Assembly: GCF_963675165.1 (NCBI RefSeq)
Contig: NC_087380.1
Span: 7,075,017-7,139,016 of the forward strand
From: Halichondria panicea
Taxonomy: Eukaryota > Porifera > Demospongiae > Suberitida > Halichondriidae
Reading direction: 5' to 3'
Length of the DNA stretch: 64,000 bases
Numbering within the stretch: position 1 is the stretch's first letter; every line of letters starts with the position of its first letter. Shown here in pieces: positions 50,608-60,700 of this stretch. Below the pieces are notes generated by a model that was not told the origin of the DNA, ran no database searches, and worked only from the letters and a program-made list of their open reading frames with translations. A program made the position numbers and the translations under genes.

Positions 50608-51096
50608 GGTGCATTTATTATGCCTCGAGGCGTAGCCGCGTGAGGGATACAGTAAAGCTGACTGTGTGTGTGTATGTGTGTGTGTCTGTCTGTCTGTCTG
50701 TCTGAACGTGATTGCAACCGTTCAGCAGATAGCTTAAACTGTCGCGCATGCATGCATGCTGAAAAGCACCGTGAAGGATTTCTTTGTATTTGTAACCGGA
50801 AATAACCATCATGTGATGCAATTTGGATTTTGTATATTGAAACGAAGGTGGCACACAGGAAATTAACTTAGTAAGTATGGCCTAATGCCTATAGGTGCAG
50901 GAGTTCATTACTTAATGAACTCGTGCTAGGTGCATGGTATAGGATTATGGCCTGCTGTTGAATTCACTGAATAACTTACTTAACCAACCATAATTGTCAA
51001 GCAAAATATGTACGCTGATTTTGCTGTAAACATACATGTAGGATCTGGACCACCACAGGCTTAGAGCAAACCTTAGATGTGCACCCCGCAGTGCAG
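50608..51096. other. Spacer upstream of TRAF-C exon B
   Basis: Contains a TG/TCTG microsatellite (50662-50705). No upstream TRAF exon (RING or zinc finger) could be recognised here. Confidence 0.45.
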
Positions 51097-51716
51097 GTGT
51101 GTCTGGTGTATCAAATTTGGTCCCTAGCATCATAGGAGGAGAACAAACTGATGAAAACCGCTTTTTAAAGTTAGAAAACATGGGTGTGAAGAATGCAAGG
51201 AACATGGTAGCAAAAATACGGAGAGATAATGCAGAAATCAAAGTACTGAATAAAAGAATCGAAGAAAAGAAAAGACTAATGGTTGTGTCGATATCGGGTT
51301 ATCAGAGTTTTATTATCACAGTTGCAAAAATGAGCGAAGAAGTTAACAATCCTACAAAGAAACTTTTCAGCCAACCATTTTTTCTGGAGAAGTATCGATA
51401 CAAATTAAGTCTTCAAGTGAACATGGACGGCAGTGGAGGAAGTCTATCTGTGTTTGTCCACATCATGAAAGGGGACTTTGACAGTATTCTGAAATGGCCT
51501 TTTATGCACAGGATTGCCATAAAGGTGAAGAACCAGAAAGAGGGAGATGATAGTGTTCATATTGTTCAACCAGAATCAACAGGCATTCAAAAACCGGAAA
51601 TTAACCAAAACATAACGTTTGGAAGCCGAAACTTTCCAACCTACTCTGAACTACTGACAGGAGGATTTGTCCGAGATGACAGCATCAGTATTGAGTGTGA
51701 AGTACTTTGGAATTAA
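51097..51716 (+). CDS. TRAF-C (MATH) domain protein, terminal exon
   Basis: Open from a good acceptor (GTGCAG at 51091-51096) to the TAA at 51714-51716. Residues about 20-75 form a charged helix (RFLKLENMGVKN, NKRIEEKKRLM), then a TRAF-C/MATH domain follows: FSQPFFLEKYRYKLSLQVNM, IMKGDFDSILKWPF, IAIKVKNQK, ITFGSRNFPTYSELL and GGFVRDDSISIECEV. These are the family's FSPPFYT..GYKMCLR, MKGxxDxxLxWPF and YVRDDxIFIK signatures. It is about as related to the TRAF-like exon on the opposite strand at 36534 as to known TRAFs. Upstream exons are not found; if it were a single-exon gene the first ATG would be at 51180. It may be a truncated duplicate. Confidence 0.8.
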
Positions 51717-52036
51717 TAAACATGACACAAAACAGTATTACGATTAGTAGTATAACCCAACTCGTTTTTGCTTACAATTTTGTACGTAGTATATCTATGA
51801 TTGATAATTAGTTTGCACTGTACACATTGATTTATAAGTCATTATGTGCATATGTTCATCAAAATGTTTTCTGGTGGGTGTGGCAGGAAAAAATTGTTCA
51901 TCAAGGGCGTATAAAAGAAGAGAGGTCACTATCTAGTAACTGAATTCGTTACAACGTCATTCATTAGTATAGGGAGTGATCAGTGCCAAAATCTTTCGCA
52001 TGGTCGTGAAGTTTTACATACAAATGACGAATCACG
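51717..52036. other. TRAF exon 3' flank
   Basis: AT-rich, probably 3' UTR, then unassigned. No feature. Confidence 0.4.
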
Positions 52037-52326
52037 TAGGCCATGTCCCGATGGTTTTGTATAATACTCGGATCCCTCAAGCCTCATTACACACCATGCA
52101 CTTGGTGTCGAACACTGGCCCAACGGCAAAGGTCATTTGCATGGATGGCCTACGTATTTTGAAGGTCTTATCTCAAACTTTGTGTCGAGAGCCCTCTACA
52201 GTGTTTATATGATCTAGACTCCCCAGTGACCTGGAGTTTACAGGCTATAGGAGTGTTGGTGGCTTTTTTCGCTCGAAAATTAGTCACTGTGGAAATATGC
52301 AGAGCTGTAGCAGCGCAAGGGTTAGC
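52037..52326 (+). pseudogene. GLYAT terminal-exon relic, 5' part
   Basis: Matches the GLYAT terminal exon (GGCCATGTCCCGATGGTTTT, TGTCGAGAGCCCTCTACAGT, GACCTGGAGTTTACAG, AGCTGTAGCAGCGCAAGGG) with several indels and frameshifts. It lies 16 kb from the main cluster. Its 3' end is found 2.4 kb away at 54776, so an insertion split it. Confidence 0.85.
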
Positions 52327-52617
52327 CACCTTCACTGGCCTCCATAGAAAAGAAGGCCTGCTATCGACTGCTTGCGCATGTGCAAAATTATTGGATATTT
52401 TTCCCCTAAAATTTCCTATAATACTGAATTCATCAGAGAATGCTACAATGTGGCTAGAAACCTTCTATCTACTTCCTTCAATCCACTTCCATTCGTTGTG
52501 ATGTCATTATTTTACTGAGCATATGCTATATATACAGCCCCATTTACACGAGGCCTTTAATCCGGGTTGGAATCCGGATTAAACCTAACTGCGTTCATGT
52601 AAACGGCCCTTATCCGG

Positions 52618-54765
52618 TGTCACAGGACAGGAGCTTCGGGGGGGTTCCGTCCTTAGGATATTTCCTCCCCCCCGGAATTTCTGTCCTAGGACAAAAGCTC
52701 CTACCCCAGGACAAGAGCTCCCCTATGCTGCGGTACAGGTTTCGAGAGGACTAGCCTAGCTACGAAGTAATAACCATAGGCATGCATAGACATTTATAGC
52801 CTAGCAGCTATAGCTACAAAGTAATAGACTAGACATAGTCATAGTCCTATAAAATAACTTGCAAGTAATACCTATAGGGATTCACATAGTCTCTGACCAG
52901 CCAGGCCTGTTTGTTTTCATGGGGAGACTCCAGGCTTCTTTGCTGGCTATACTGTGAGTCAGTATAATATACATTCGGATGAAACGTCTGGCTTGCGATA
53001 CTTACTATCATACTAGATGCAACAGATGACTCACATTCTTGTATCCATTTTAGTAATTATGCTACTGTCATTTTAGTAAAACTTGCAATATTTTGTGTAA
53101 CTTGGCTGCAACCACAGTAGTAACCACAGAAAGGACATGATTATGAATATAATTAAACCATGCAGTAAGCAGTAACACCAAGTCAAATATCAGTTATGTA
53201 ACAGCAAGCATGCATTGAATGACTTCAGCACAGCCTCAGAAAACAGCTCCATATGCCAATGAAACTCAGTTGAGAAGGGTTATTTAATTGACCTTATACC
53301 CATTATAATTATTTTGCGAGTTTCCGTATAATTATATACAACGCAGGGTGGCAGTGTCAGTGTTGTAGGAGCAACATGCATTACAGCATGCTGAAAATAA
53401 GTTACATGGGTATAATTATGTATATTTATATAATTATAGTGTTATCTCGAAATTAATGAGAACCTTGGACACTTATACAACATTCTCTTCATTGGCATGT
53501 TTGAGCTGTTCTCTGAGGCTGTGCAAAGTCATTATGGTGTACAGTGTACATGCAGTGCAGAAAAACTAGTGCTTGCTGTTAGATGTTTGAACTTTCCATG
53601 CTTAATGGTATTCATAATCATCTATGCGGTTACAACTGTGGTTGCAGCAAAGTTTATCAGCAAGTTTTACTATATTAGTATAGATCTAGAAGTACATATA
53701 CAACCAAAAGTGCACAAATCATAAAGCCAGAACAAAACCAATTACCTACTGGTTCTTTGCGGATTTTTGTACAACGATAGTGATTACTACATCTGTCACA
53801 CATAATCATATCCTCAAAGCACTTGATGAGATGTGCTCTCATTTTGGCCTCGTCAAACACTAGAGCACCCACATTATCGTTCATAGCAGGTGATACGCAG
53901 CAGCAATACTGAATAGTCCACAGTTATTTGCACCCTCTTGCTGCTGGAGAGCTGCCAGCGAAATTTTGCTACACCTTCTGCTGATTTCGATTGGAGTGGG
54001 GCAGCTTCAGGCCACTTGGAGAAATAGTCTGAGAGTGTGATTAATGACTTGTTCCCAGAGCTTGTTTCAGGTATATAGGTCCTGTCAATATACTCACTCT
54101 GTACCAAACCTTTGTCACAGGGATGGGATGTTATTCTGCTTTGGGCTTCTGCAGTTGATGATTGGTTCGTTGGCATTTGTCGCAGTGCTTGCAGAGCTGT
54201 ATCACGTCAGCATGTAGGCCTTTCCAGTAGACTCTTGAGCAACCTATATTACATGCATGAAACACGCATAAAATACTTATGAAGAGAGCTGATAATAGAT
54301 AATTATATATACCTTTCCATAGGTCTTGTCTCTCCCAAAATGCATTCCATCCAGTCTATTGTGGCACATCTTCAGTATTCCGTTCTTCTCCTCTTGCTTC
54401 ACCACTCATTCTGTGCATGCCAGCGCTGTCTTTCTCAGGCAGGTACAAACATTGTTGCTTTGTCTTGTACACTTCTCTTATCATTGGTGGAGAGCCCATC
54501 TCTGTACTTCTTCTGGCCAGCATTGCTATAGCAGGAGTCTTGTAGAACAGTATGTCATCATACTCTTGTTGAGTAGCCCGGCATGGCTAGGCTGACAATA
54601 CATTCATTGCGCATGCACACTGGTACGCAGCTTTACCCGGATGATATATCCTGGGGGCGGGGGTTCTGTCCTAGGACCAAACCACCGGGGGGGGGGGGGA
54701 GGCATAGTCCTAAGACCGCAGGCTCCGGGGGAGGAACTGTTGCCCGGAGGTTCTATCCTATGACA
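52618..54765 (-). mobile_element. Degenerate integrase-bearing element splitting a GLYAT relic
   Basis: Possible TIRs: TGTCACAGGAC at 52618 and inverse TATCCTATGACA at 54765; both ends are rich in GTCCTAGGAC and polyG motifs. On the minus strand 54380-53900 reads as an integrase with an HHCC zinc finger (MCHNRLDGMHFGRDK, then VIQLCKHCDKCQRTN) and core pieces (LSDYFSKWPEAAPLQ), spread over frames with stops and one apparent intron. Downstream 53884-53740 encodes a Cys-rich CDRCSNHYRC...GNWFC segment. Such integrases occur in Ty3-type retrotransposons and in Ginger-type DNA transposons; the TIR-like TG...CA ends fit the latter. Inactive as it stands. Confidence 0.55.
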
Positions 54766-54775
54766 CCTAATTGGT

Positions 54776-54802
54776 TAAGTGGTCGGCTTTAGGACTATAA
54801 AC
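54776..54802 (+). pseudogene. GLYAT terminal-exon relic, 3' tip
   Basis: AAGTGGTCGGCTTTAGGACT followed by ATAAACTGG matches the end of the orphan GLYAT exon at 26460-26488, including the stop. The following 100 bp resemble GLYAT 3' flank (about 34240-34310). Confidence 0.85.
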
Positions 54803-55417
54803 TGGTATATATAATACTGTATTTATTGTGTGTGTAATGTTGTTTGTGTCAATATAGATTTATATGTACACTGTACAAATACAAGTGTATATATGTATTC
54901 ACTTGTTCAAGAAGATTGTTAAGGCAAGTATGTAGGTGCCTTTGCAATTGGTGGTTTGGTATGGTTTTCTCTGCTGCTGGAGGGATGGGTCCGGCTGCAG
55001 CGACTGTTTACAAGAAACTAGCGTCCATGCTGGCCCGCAGAGAAATATGACAAAACATACAGCACACTTCTGAATTGGATGAGATTTCTCCCTCATAAGA
55101 TCAGCGATTATGTGCATCAGAGGGCTCTAGGAAGTCATTTACCACCCCCACGTACACCATGGAAGGCCTTTAATACTGACTGAGACACCGCTGGCACTAT
55201 TGACCTAGCAACCCAAGAAGGCCGGGTGCTGAGTATCGGTCTAGTCTATACATGTGTTTTCACCCTGGAACTTTATATGGTTAACATTGTTTACATGTGT
55301 TTTTATCATTTCACTTCCATAAAAATGTATGGCCTCGATTCCAGGCCACTGTTGAGGTAGACTCGCAAGCCACTCCCTTTTCTCCCGCCCCCGTCCAACG
55401 ATCGGGATTGTACCCCA
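54803..55417. other. Unassigned spacer
   Basis: No gene recognised. The open frames here are short and lack any family signature. Confidence 0.4.
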
Positions 55418-55830
55418 CCTCAGAGGAGGAGGTCGGACATCACTTGAACTTTCACTAATTATGACCTTTTAATGACATTCCAGGCCAAATTGCTTTTTGT
55501 TTTTGCTGACTCAGCAGTAGGACATGACTGGATCTAGGCGGATTTAGCTAGTATGGCTATTATGTGCTGATAGGGTTAGGTCCAGTAACCATCATAGACA
55601 CCAAACACAACTAGCTGTCAACAGATTCAGCGACAGAAACCGTGCAGAAGTATTGTCTCATGAATTAGTCGCCCTCTATAACATAGACTCGTGATTAGGC
55701 CGCCCAACTTTTAGAGGGCGGCTAAAATAGAGACTAGCAGAGAAGACACTACTGTTGAGTCAGCAAAAACGAAAAGCTTAAAAGGTCATAATTAGTGAAA
55801 GTTCAAGTGATGTCCGACCTCCTCTGACCC
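55418..55830. mobile_element. About 410-bp foldback element upstream of EMC7
   Basis: Arms of about 110 bp: AGGTCGGACATCACTTGAAC, CTAATTATGACCTTTT and TTTTTGCTGACTCA on the left are repeated inversely at 55745-55830. The loop holds a second small hairpin (GTCGCCCTCTA / AGAGGGCGGC). The right end is about 130 bp from the EMC7 start codon. Confidence 0.88.
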
Positions 55831-55961
55831 CACCTCTTACTCTTAGTAAAGGCATAGATTGAAGAGTTCTACGTTAAAGGGGAAAACCGTTATAGTTGAG
55901 ACACGCCCTCTTCCTCAGAGGGTCAAAGTTCTTTATTGACTCTCGATCTCATGCATACAAG

Positions 55962-57282
55962 ATGAGGATTTATATTTACAGCTTTGTGTTGGCAGCCCTC
56001 GTCCTTCCAGTGGTCTACTCTATAGACGGGACACCCTCCAGTACCTCCAGTACATATTGTATCGAGGGTAAAGTTACTACAAGTCTACGAAAGGAGGGAG
56101 GGTTGGCAGAAACTCTCATTTCTGTGGATGGTGGTAAATTTCATGGTTTTCTGAACTCTAATGGCAAATTCTCGGTATGTGATGTTCCCCCTGGATCGTA
56201 TCTAGTCGAGGTGGTGTCTCCCAACAATGTATTTGAACCAGCCAGAGTTGATATCAGTGGAAAATCTGGCAAAATTCGAGCCAGAAAAGTGAATGTTCTG
56301 AGGACTAAGAGTGTATCTCATCTTCCCTACCCCCTCGTGTTTAAGACAGAGATGAAAACACAGTTCTTTAAGAAGCGGGAGCCTTGGAGTGTCCTTAGTG
56401 CCCTCAAGAATCCCATGGTAACGTGTATATGATTTCTTAATCATTAAAATAATTACAAAATTGTATCGGTTACTCTCTTAGCTGTATAGAGGTTGTTTCA
56501 TGTTACAACTTATGGCTAAAACACGTATTGTTCTAACTTGTTGTCTATTGTGTGTATGTACTGTGTTAACATGTTGCTATGCGTACCTACGTGTGCAGGT
56601 GCTATTGATGGTGGCTCCTGTACTGTTGATGTTGGTACTGCCTCGACTCATGAAGTCCATGGGCCCTGAGCAACAGAAGGTGTGTGTCATTACAGCAGGG
56701 GAGAAAGGGGGTATCCCTGTATGACACCATGGTGTGTGTCATTACAGCAGGGGAGAAAGGGGGGATACCCCTGTGTGACATCCTGGTGTGTGTTATTACA
56801 GCAGGGGAGAAAGGGGGATATCCCTGTATGACACCATGGCCGGACCTTGTGCCAGTAGTGTACCAGGGACCATGTACCAGTAGTGTAGAGAGAAAATGTT
56901 AGAGAGGAAATTAATGTTGGGAAGATATTATTGTGGGATTGCTAACTAAATAGTCGGTGTTGTACAATACTTGGTGTTGAAATTGAATCCCCGCAGTTAA
57001 TCACTTATTCACTCATTGTTACCAACTACATAACTATAATTAGTATTATTGTTTGCGTTCGAAAATATGTATACCTTGGACACATGTTGTTTATTCAGAG
57101 GACTTGTCCAAATGTAATGACCCTCTCTGTTGCTATAGGAGATGCAAGAGATGCAATCCTCGCTGCAACCAGGATCAAGCATGCCCAGTATTGAAGACAT
57201 GTTTACGAATTTCTTCGGAGGTGGTCAAAGTCCTCAAGCGGCCAAGAAGAAAGTAGTAGCTAAAAAGACCAAACAACACTAG
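55962..57282 (+). CDS. EMC7: ER membrane protein complex subunit 7
   Basis: Lumenal/membrane subunit of the ER insertase for tail-anchored and multipass proteins. Exons 55962-56417, 56599-56679 and 57139-57282 give 226 residues (human 242). Residues 1-20 (MRIYIYSFVLAALVLPVVYS) are a signal peptide. The lumenal beta-sandwich has YCIEGKV, ISVDGGKFHGFLNSNGKF, VPPGSYLVEVVSPN, ARVDISGKSGKIRARKVN and LPYPL, as in vertebrate EMC7. Exon 2 is the transmembrane helix VLLMVAPVLLMLVLPRLM. Exon 3 has SMPSIEDMFTNFFGG and a basic KKKVVAKKTKQH tail. ATG 55962 is the only start that gives the signal peptide. Intron 2 contains a triple repeat. Confidence 0.95.
56680..56840. repeat. Tandem repeat of about 57 bp, three copies (EMC7 intron 2)
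   Basis: Three units of GTGTGTCATTACAGCAGGGG / AGAAAGGGGG / TATCCCTGTATGACACCATG, starting right at the exon 2 donor. Each contains TTACAGCAG, which resembles a 3' splice site. Confidence 0.9.
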
Positions 57283-57702
57283 TTTTGTTGAGCAAATAAT
57301 AATTATTCATTTATGTTTAATTGCTACTGGAGCCATTGTATACAGATATCTTGACAAACAAAACATGGAGCAACATAGATGGTCCCCCCTCATTATAAAA
57401 GAAGGGTGGGGCTGGTCTGCAGCTATCTATAGCTAGCTGGTATCATATCATTGTGGTTCAACCAGAGAAGCTGCAAGAGGGCCACCATATAGAGGATAGA
57501 GGTCTCTAGCTCTTACTTCTTGAGCAGGAAGCTTTTAGACTACATGTCCTACTGAGTACTAGGCACTAGCATGCAGTCTGGCTAGTCGACCTCCAGTCGG
57601 GGTAAGGTTTTATTAAATTTTAAGGCTACCGCGGAGGATTGTTTAATCTGCTCTGAAGCTTCCTCCATGATCCAGTACTAGACTAGACTCTAAGCTGAAG
57701 TC
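57283..57702. other. EMC7-CADPS intergenic region
   Basis: About 420 bp, presumably EMC7 3' UTR followed by CADPS promoter/5' UTR. A short foldback-like GAAGCTTTTAGAC / CTGAAGCTTCC is present. No gene. Confidence 0.45.
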
Positions 57703-60700
57703 ATGATTAGTGACCGGGAGAGCAGCTCTGATGAGAGTGATGTAGGAGGGAGGCTGGGCTCCATTACTGCTCCTAGGTGAGCTCACTGTAGTGTGTGTAG
57801 TGTGTGTGTGTGTGGAGGCTAGACTCCATTGCTTGAGTGTATGTGTGTGTGTGGGGGGGGTTGTGATGAGTCATAAAGTGTCATATATCAGCACGCACAC
57901 CCAGCTAGCTAGCCGTGCAAGAGCTGTAGGCATCATGTACTGGTACTGGCTAGTCTAGTCAGAGATTTTTCAGAAAGCCACAAACTTCTCGTTGACTGTT
58001 AACAGTATTCATTCTTCTAGCTTAGCGCTAATGAGTAACAATAACAGGTTCCCGTGTGTTAGCCTTCATTTGACAACCTGAAAGCAAACTGATGATTTGC
58101 ACACATTCAGTCACCGTGTATAAAATGACCTGTGCACTCGATATCTGAGTTGGTGCATTTAATAAGGACTAGTCATGAATATTGGAAGGAAGGAAGGAAG
58201 AATATAATATGCAGGGTGTGAAGTCAACTGTATAATTGTTGTATTTATTTTAAGTACCATGCTATCTACTATTGCAATTGAGAGTCAGAGTTGAGTTGGT
58301 GTTCTTTTGTGACACTGTATGATCGTGGTGATGTTGGCCTCAGGAAGCTAGTTGTTTTGTGTGGTAGTGTACACAGTGTCTGTAATGTGGGGGGGATGTA
58401 AGGGAGTAATTGGAGGTACCTCAAAGTCACAAGTTTGGACACAGTGTTACAGTAATAGTTGCAAGCCTTTAAACAAACTATTGTAACCTACTGTACTGTA
58501 CTGTACGCCTGGGGCCAGCCCTACTCGGTATGTATGCAAGAATTAACATGTCCTGTCACTGAATAAGCGTAGAGGTGTACTTCCTTTCATGCTACCAAGT
58601 CTGCAAAAAATTGTAGACTGTCTACACTTCAACCATTCTTATACCTCCAGCACAGTTATGCTCTATTGTGCAAGCAAGCATCTTTGTAAATAGCTGTTTT
58701 GTGTGGAACTACCTACCTACCTAGTTCTGTCGTTTATTGTAGTTCTCTTAGCAGCTTCAAAATAGGGCTCAGATCACATCTTGTGACTTGATTTATGCTC
58801 TGTGTAATATTATTTATAATAATTTAATAAATAATTTAATAAATATTGTTTATTGTTATCCAGGAGCAGTGCTGCCCAGCAGAGGGCAAAATTCAAGGCA
58901 GGTCGCGATGTCCCCAGTGTGAACGTAGAGACGGTGGACTTTGACCCTATGACCTCCATTTCTTCGTTGAGAAGTGGGCGGGCTCCTTCCAGGGTAAGTA
59001 ATTACATAGACTTCTAAGAGCTCCTGCTATTATTTCTTGTCAAAGACATTTTTCATTTTTGACAATTATATTCATATTATCCTGTACATGCATGAATAGC
59101 CTCAACTCTGCAAAACTATTTTACACACGACCCCCCTCCCCTGCAGTCCCCTAGCCCCGCCCCCCTGGACAGAGAAAGCTCCGGATCTATTGCTAGTCTA
59201 GACTCTGAGTTTGTGATTGTCGGTAATACTAGACGTGCCTCGTCAACCATTGCAAAATGGCGTCCGTTGGATCAAGGTTCTAGTATTGATGAAGAAATAG
59301 AGGAAGGAGCAGTAGCCGACTCACTCATGAAGTCCGATAACTTTGAGCGTTCTCAGATCTATCTTCTGCTAGCTCGATGTATCTCTTACCCCTTCACAGC
59401 AAGGTGAGTGAGATATAACCCCAGCCCCCGTAGTCCATAAAGTATCTCTGTGCTCTGTGCAATATTGTTAGTATAGTCTTAGGATCTCAATGTACAGTGA
59501 AGAAGGCAGGTTGATAATTAAACCACGTGTATGTTATTGTATGCCAAAGAACATGATATCTGCAAAACTTACCCACCCAACAGTTAAAATTTAGTATTAT
59601 AAAAACTGTACAGTTAACGTTTAGCCAATAGAGGGGAGAGGAGTGCACCCACTCTGTACACAAGTCTAAGCGCTTTATATTAGCATAGCATGGTAAAATC
59701 TTAAACCTCTAGCAAACCTCAAAGTTACGTATATTAATTGTACGTACATATTTACTTAGTGTTTCATGACAGATGTCGTATTGTTTGTTTAACCTCAGAT
59801 ACCAGTTGGAAAACTCTCCTCCCAAACAAAAACTAACAGAAGAGAAGCTAGGTATGATCGTACGTACCCTCAAGTCTGTGAGTGCTGGGGAGAAGGTTCG
59901 TTCCCAAGACAACGCACTTACGGCCTTGGAGCAACGACTGTGCAAGCAGGAGCAGTTTGTGCTGTGTGTGCAGTGGTATGCGGAGGTGGTCCTGAGTAGG
60001 AATGATGTCGTGAACGTGTGCACACAAGGTAGCTTCTCTGCCAAAGAACTCGTCTATATATTCAAGGTGAGGATGGGTGGGTAGCTGTGAGTGAGATACC
60101 TGCACTTAGTTTAGTCATTCTAGGGAGCAGCTTTTTCTTACGAGCTAGGAGAGGAAGTTTGTCATTACGTAGATTTTATAGCCTCATAATTGAAGACTCC
60201 ACTGACTTCATATCATCTACTAAAATTCATATCTGTATTTGTTTCCAGTGTTATCTTGTATACTGTACTGTACAGGTAATACTTGTACATGTAGCTAGCT
60301 ATTCTGAAAGTCAATATGCTGCAGATGTGATTGCATGTTCAAACAATAACAATCAACTCCACGTTTGTTTTCATGAACATCCGAACAATCCATACTATTT
60401 TAGAATCGGTTGTGAGCCTTGATTATTACGTCTGTAAAATTATGTAAGTGCACCCAACCCCCACACATTAACATCCCAAAACAATTCTTTTGGAATAGTT
60501 TAAATTACAGCTATGAATTATATAATAATTATATAATGATACAGGGTGTACTGTTATCATAACTAACATGTACAGTTGTACAATGTACATGTACTTACAC
60601 ACCCCTCACCCCTCCACACACCCACACACACACACACACACAGGTGAGAGCCTTGAAGCATCTCACGTACTCCTCCCCCACACGAACTCTGAACCCCGAG

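Noticed and set aside
53497-53724. 75-residue hydrophobic plus-strand frame
   Set aside because: It sits inside the degenerate integrase element, shows no family signature and has no supporting splice or start context.
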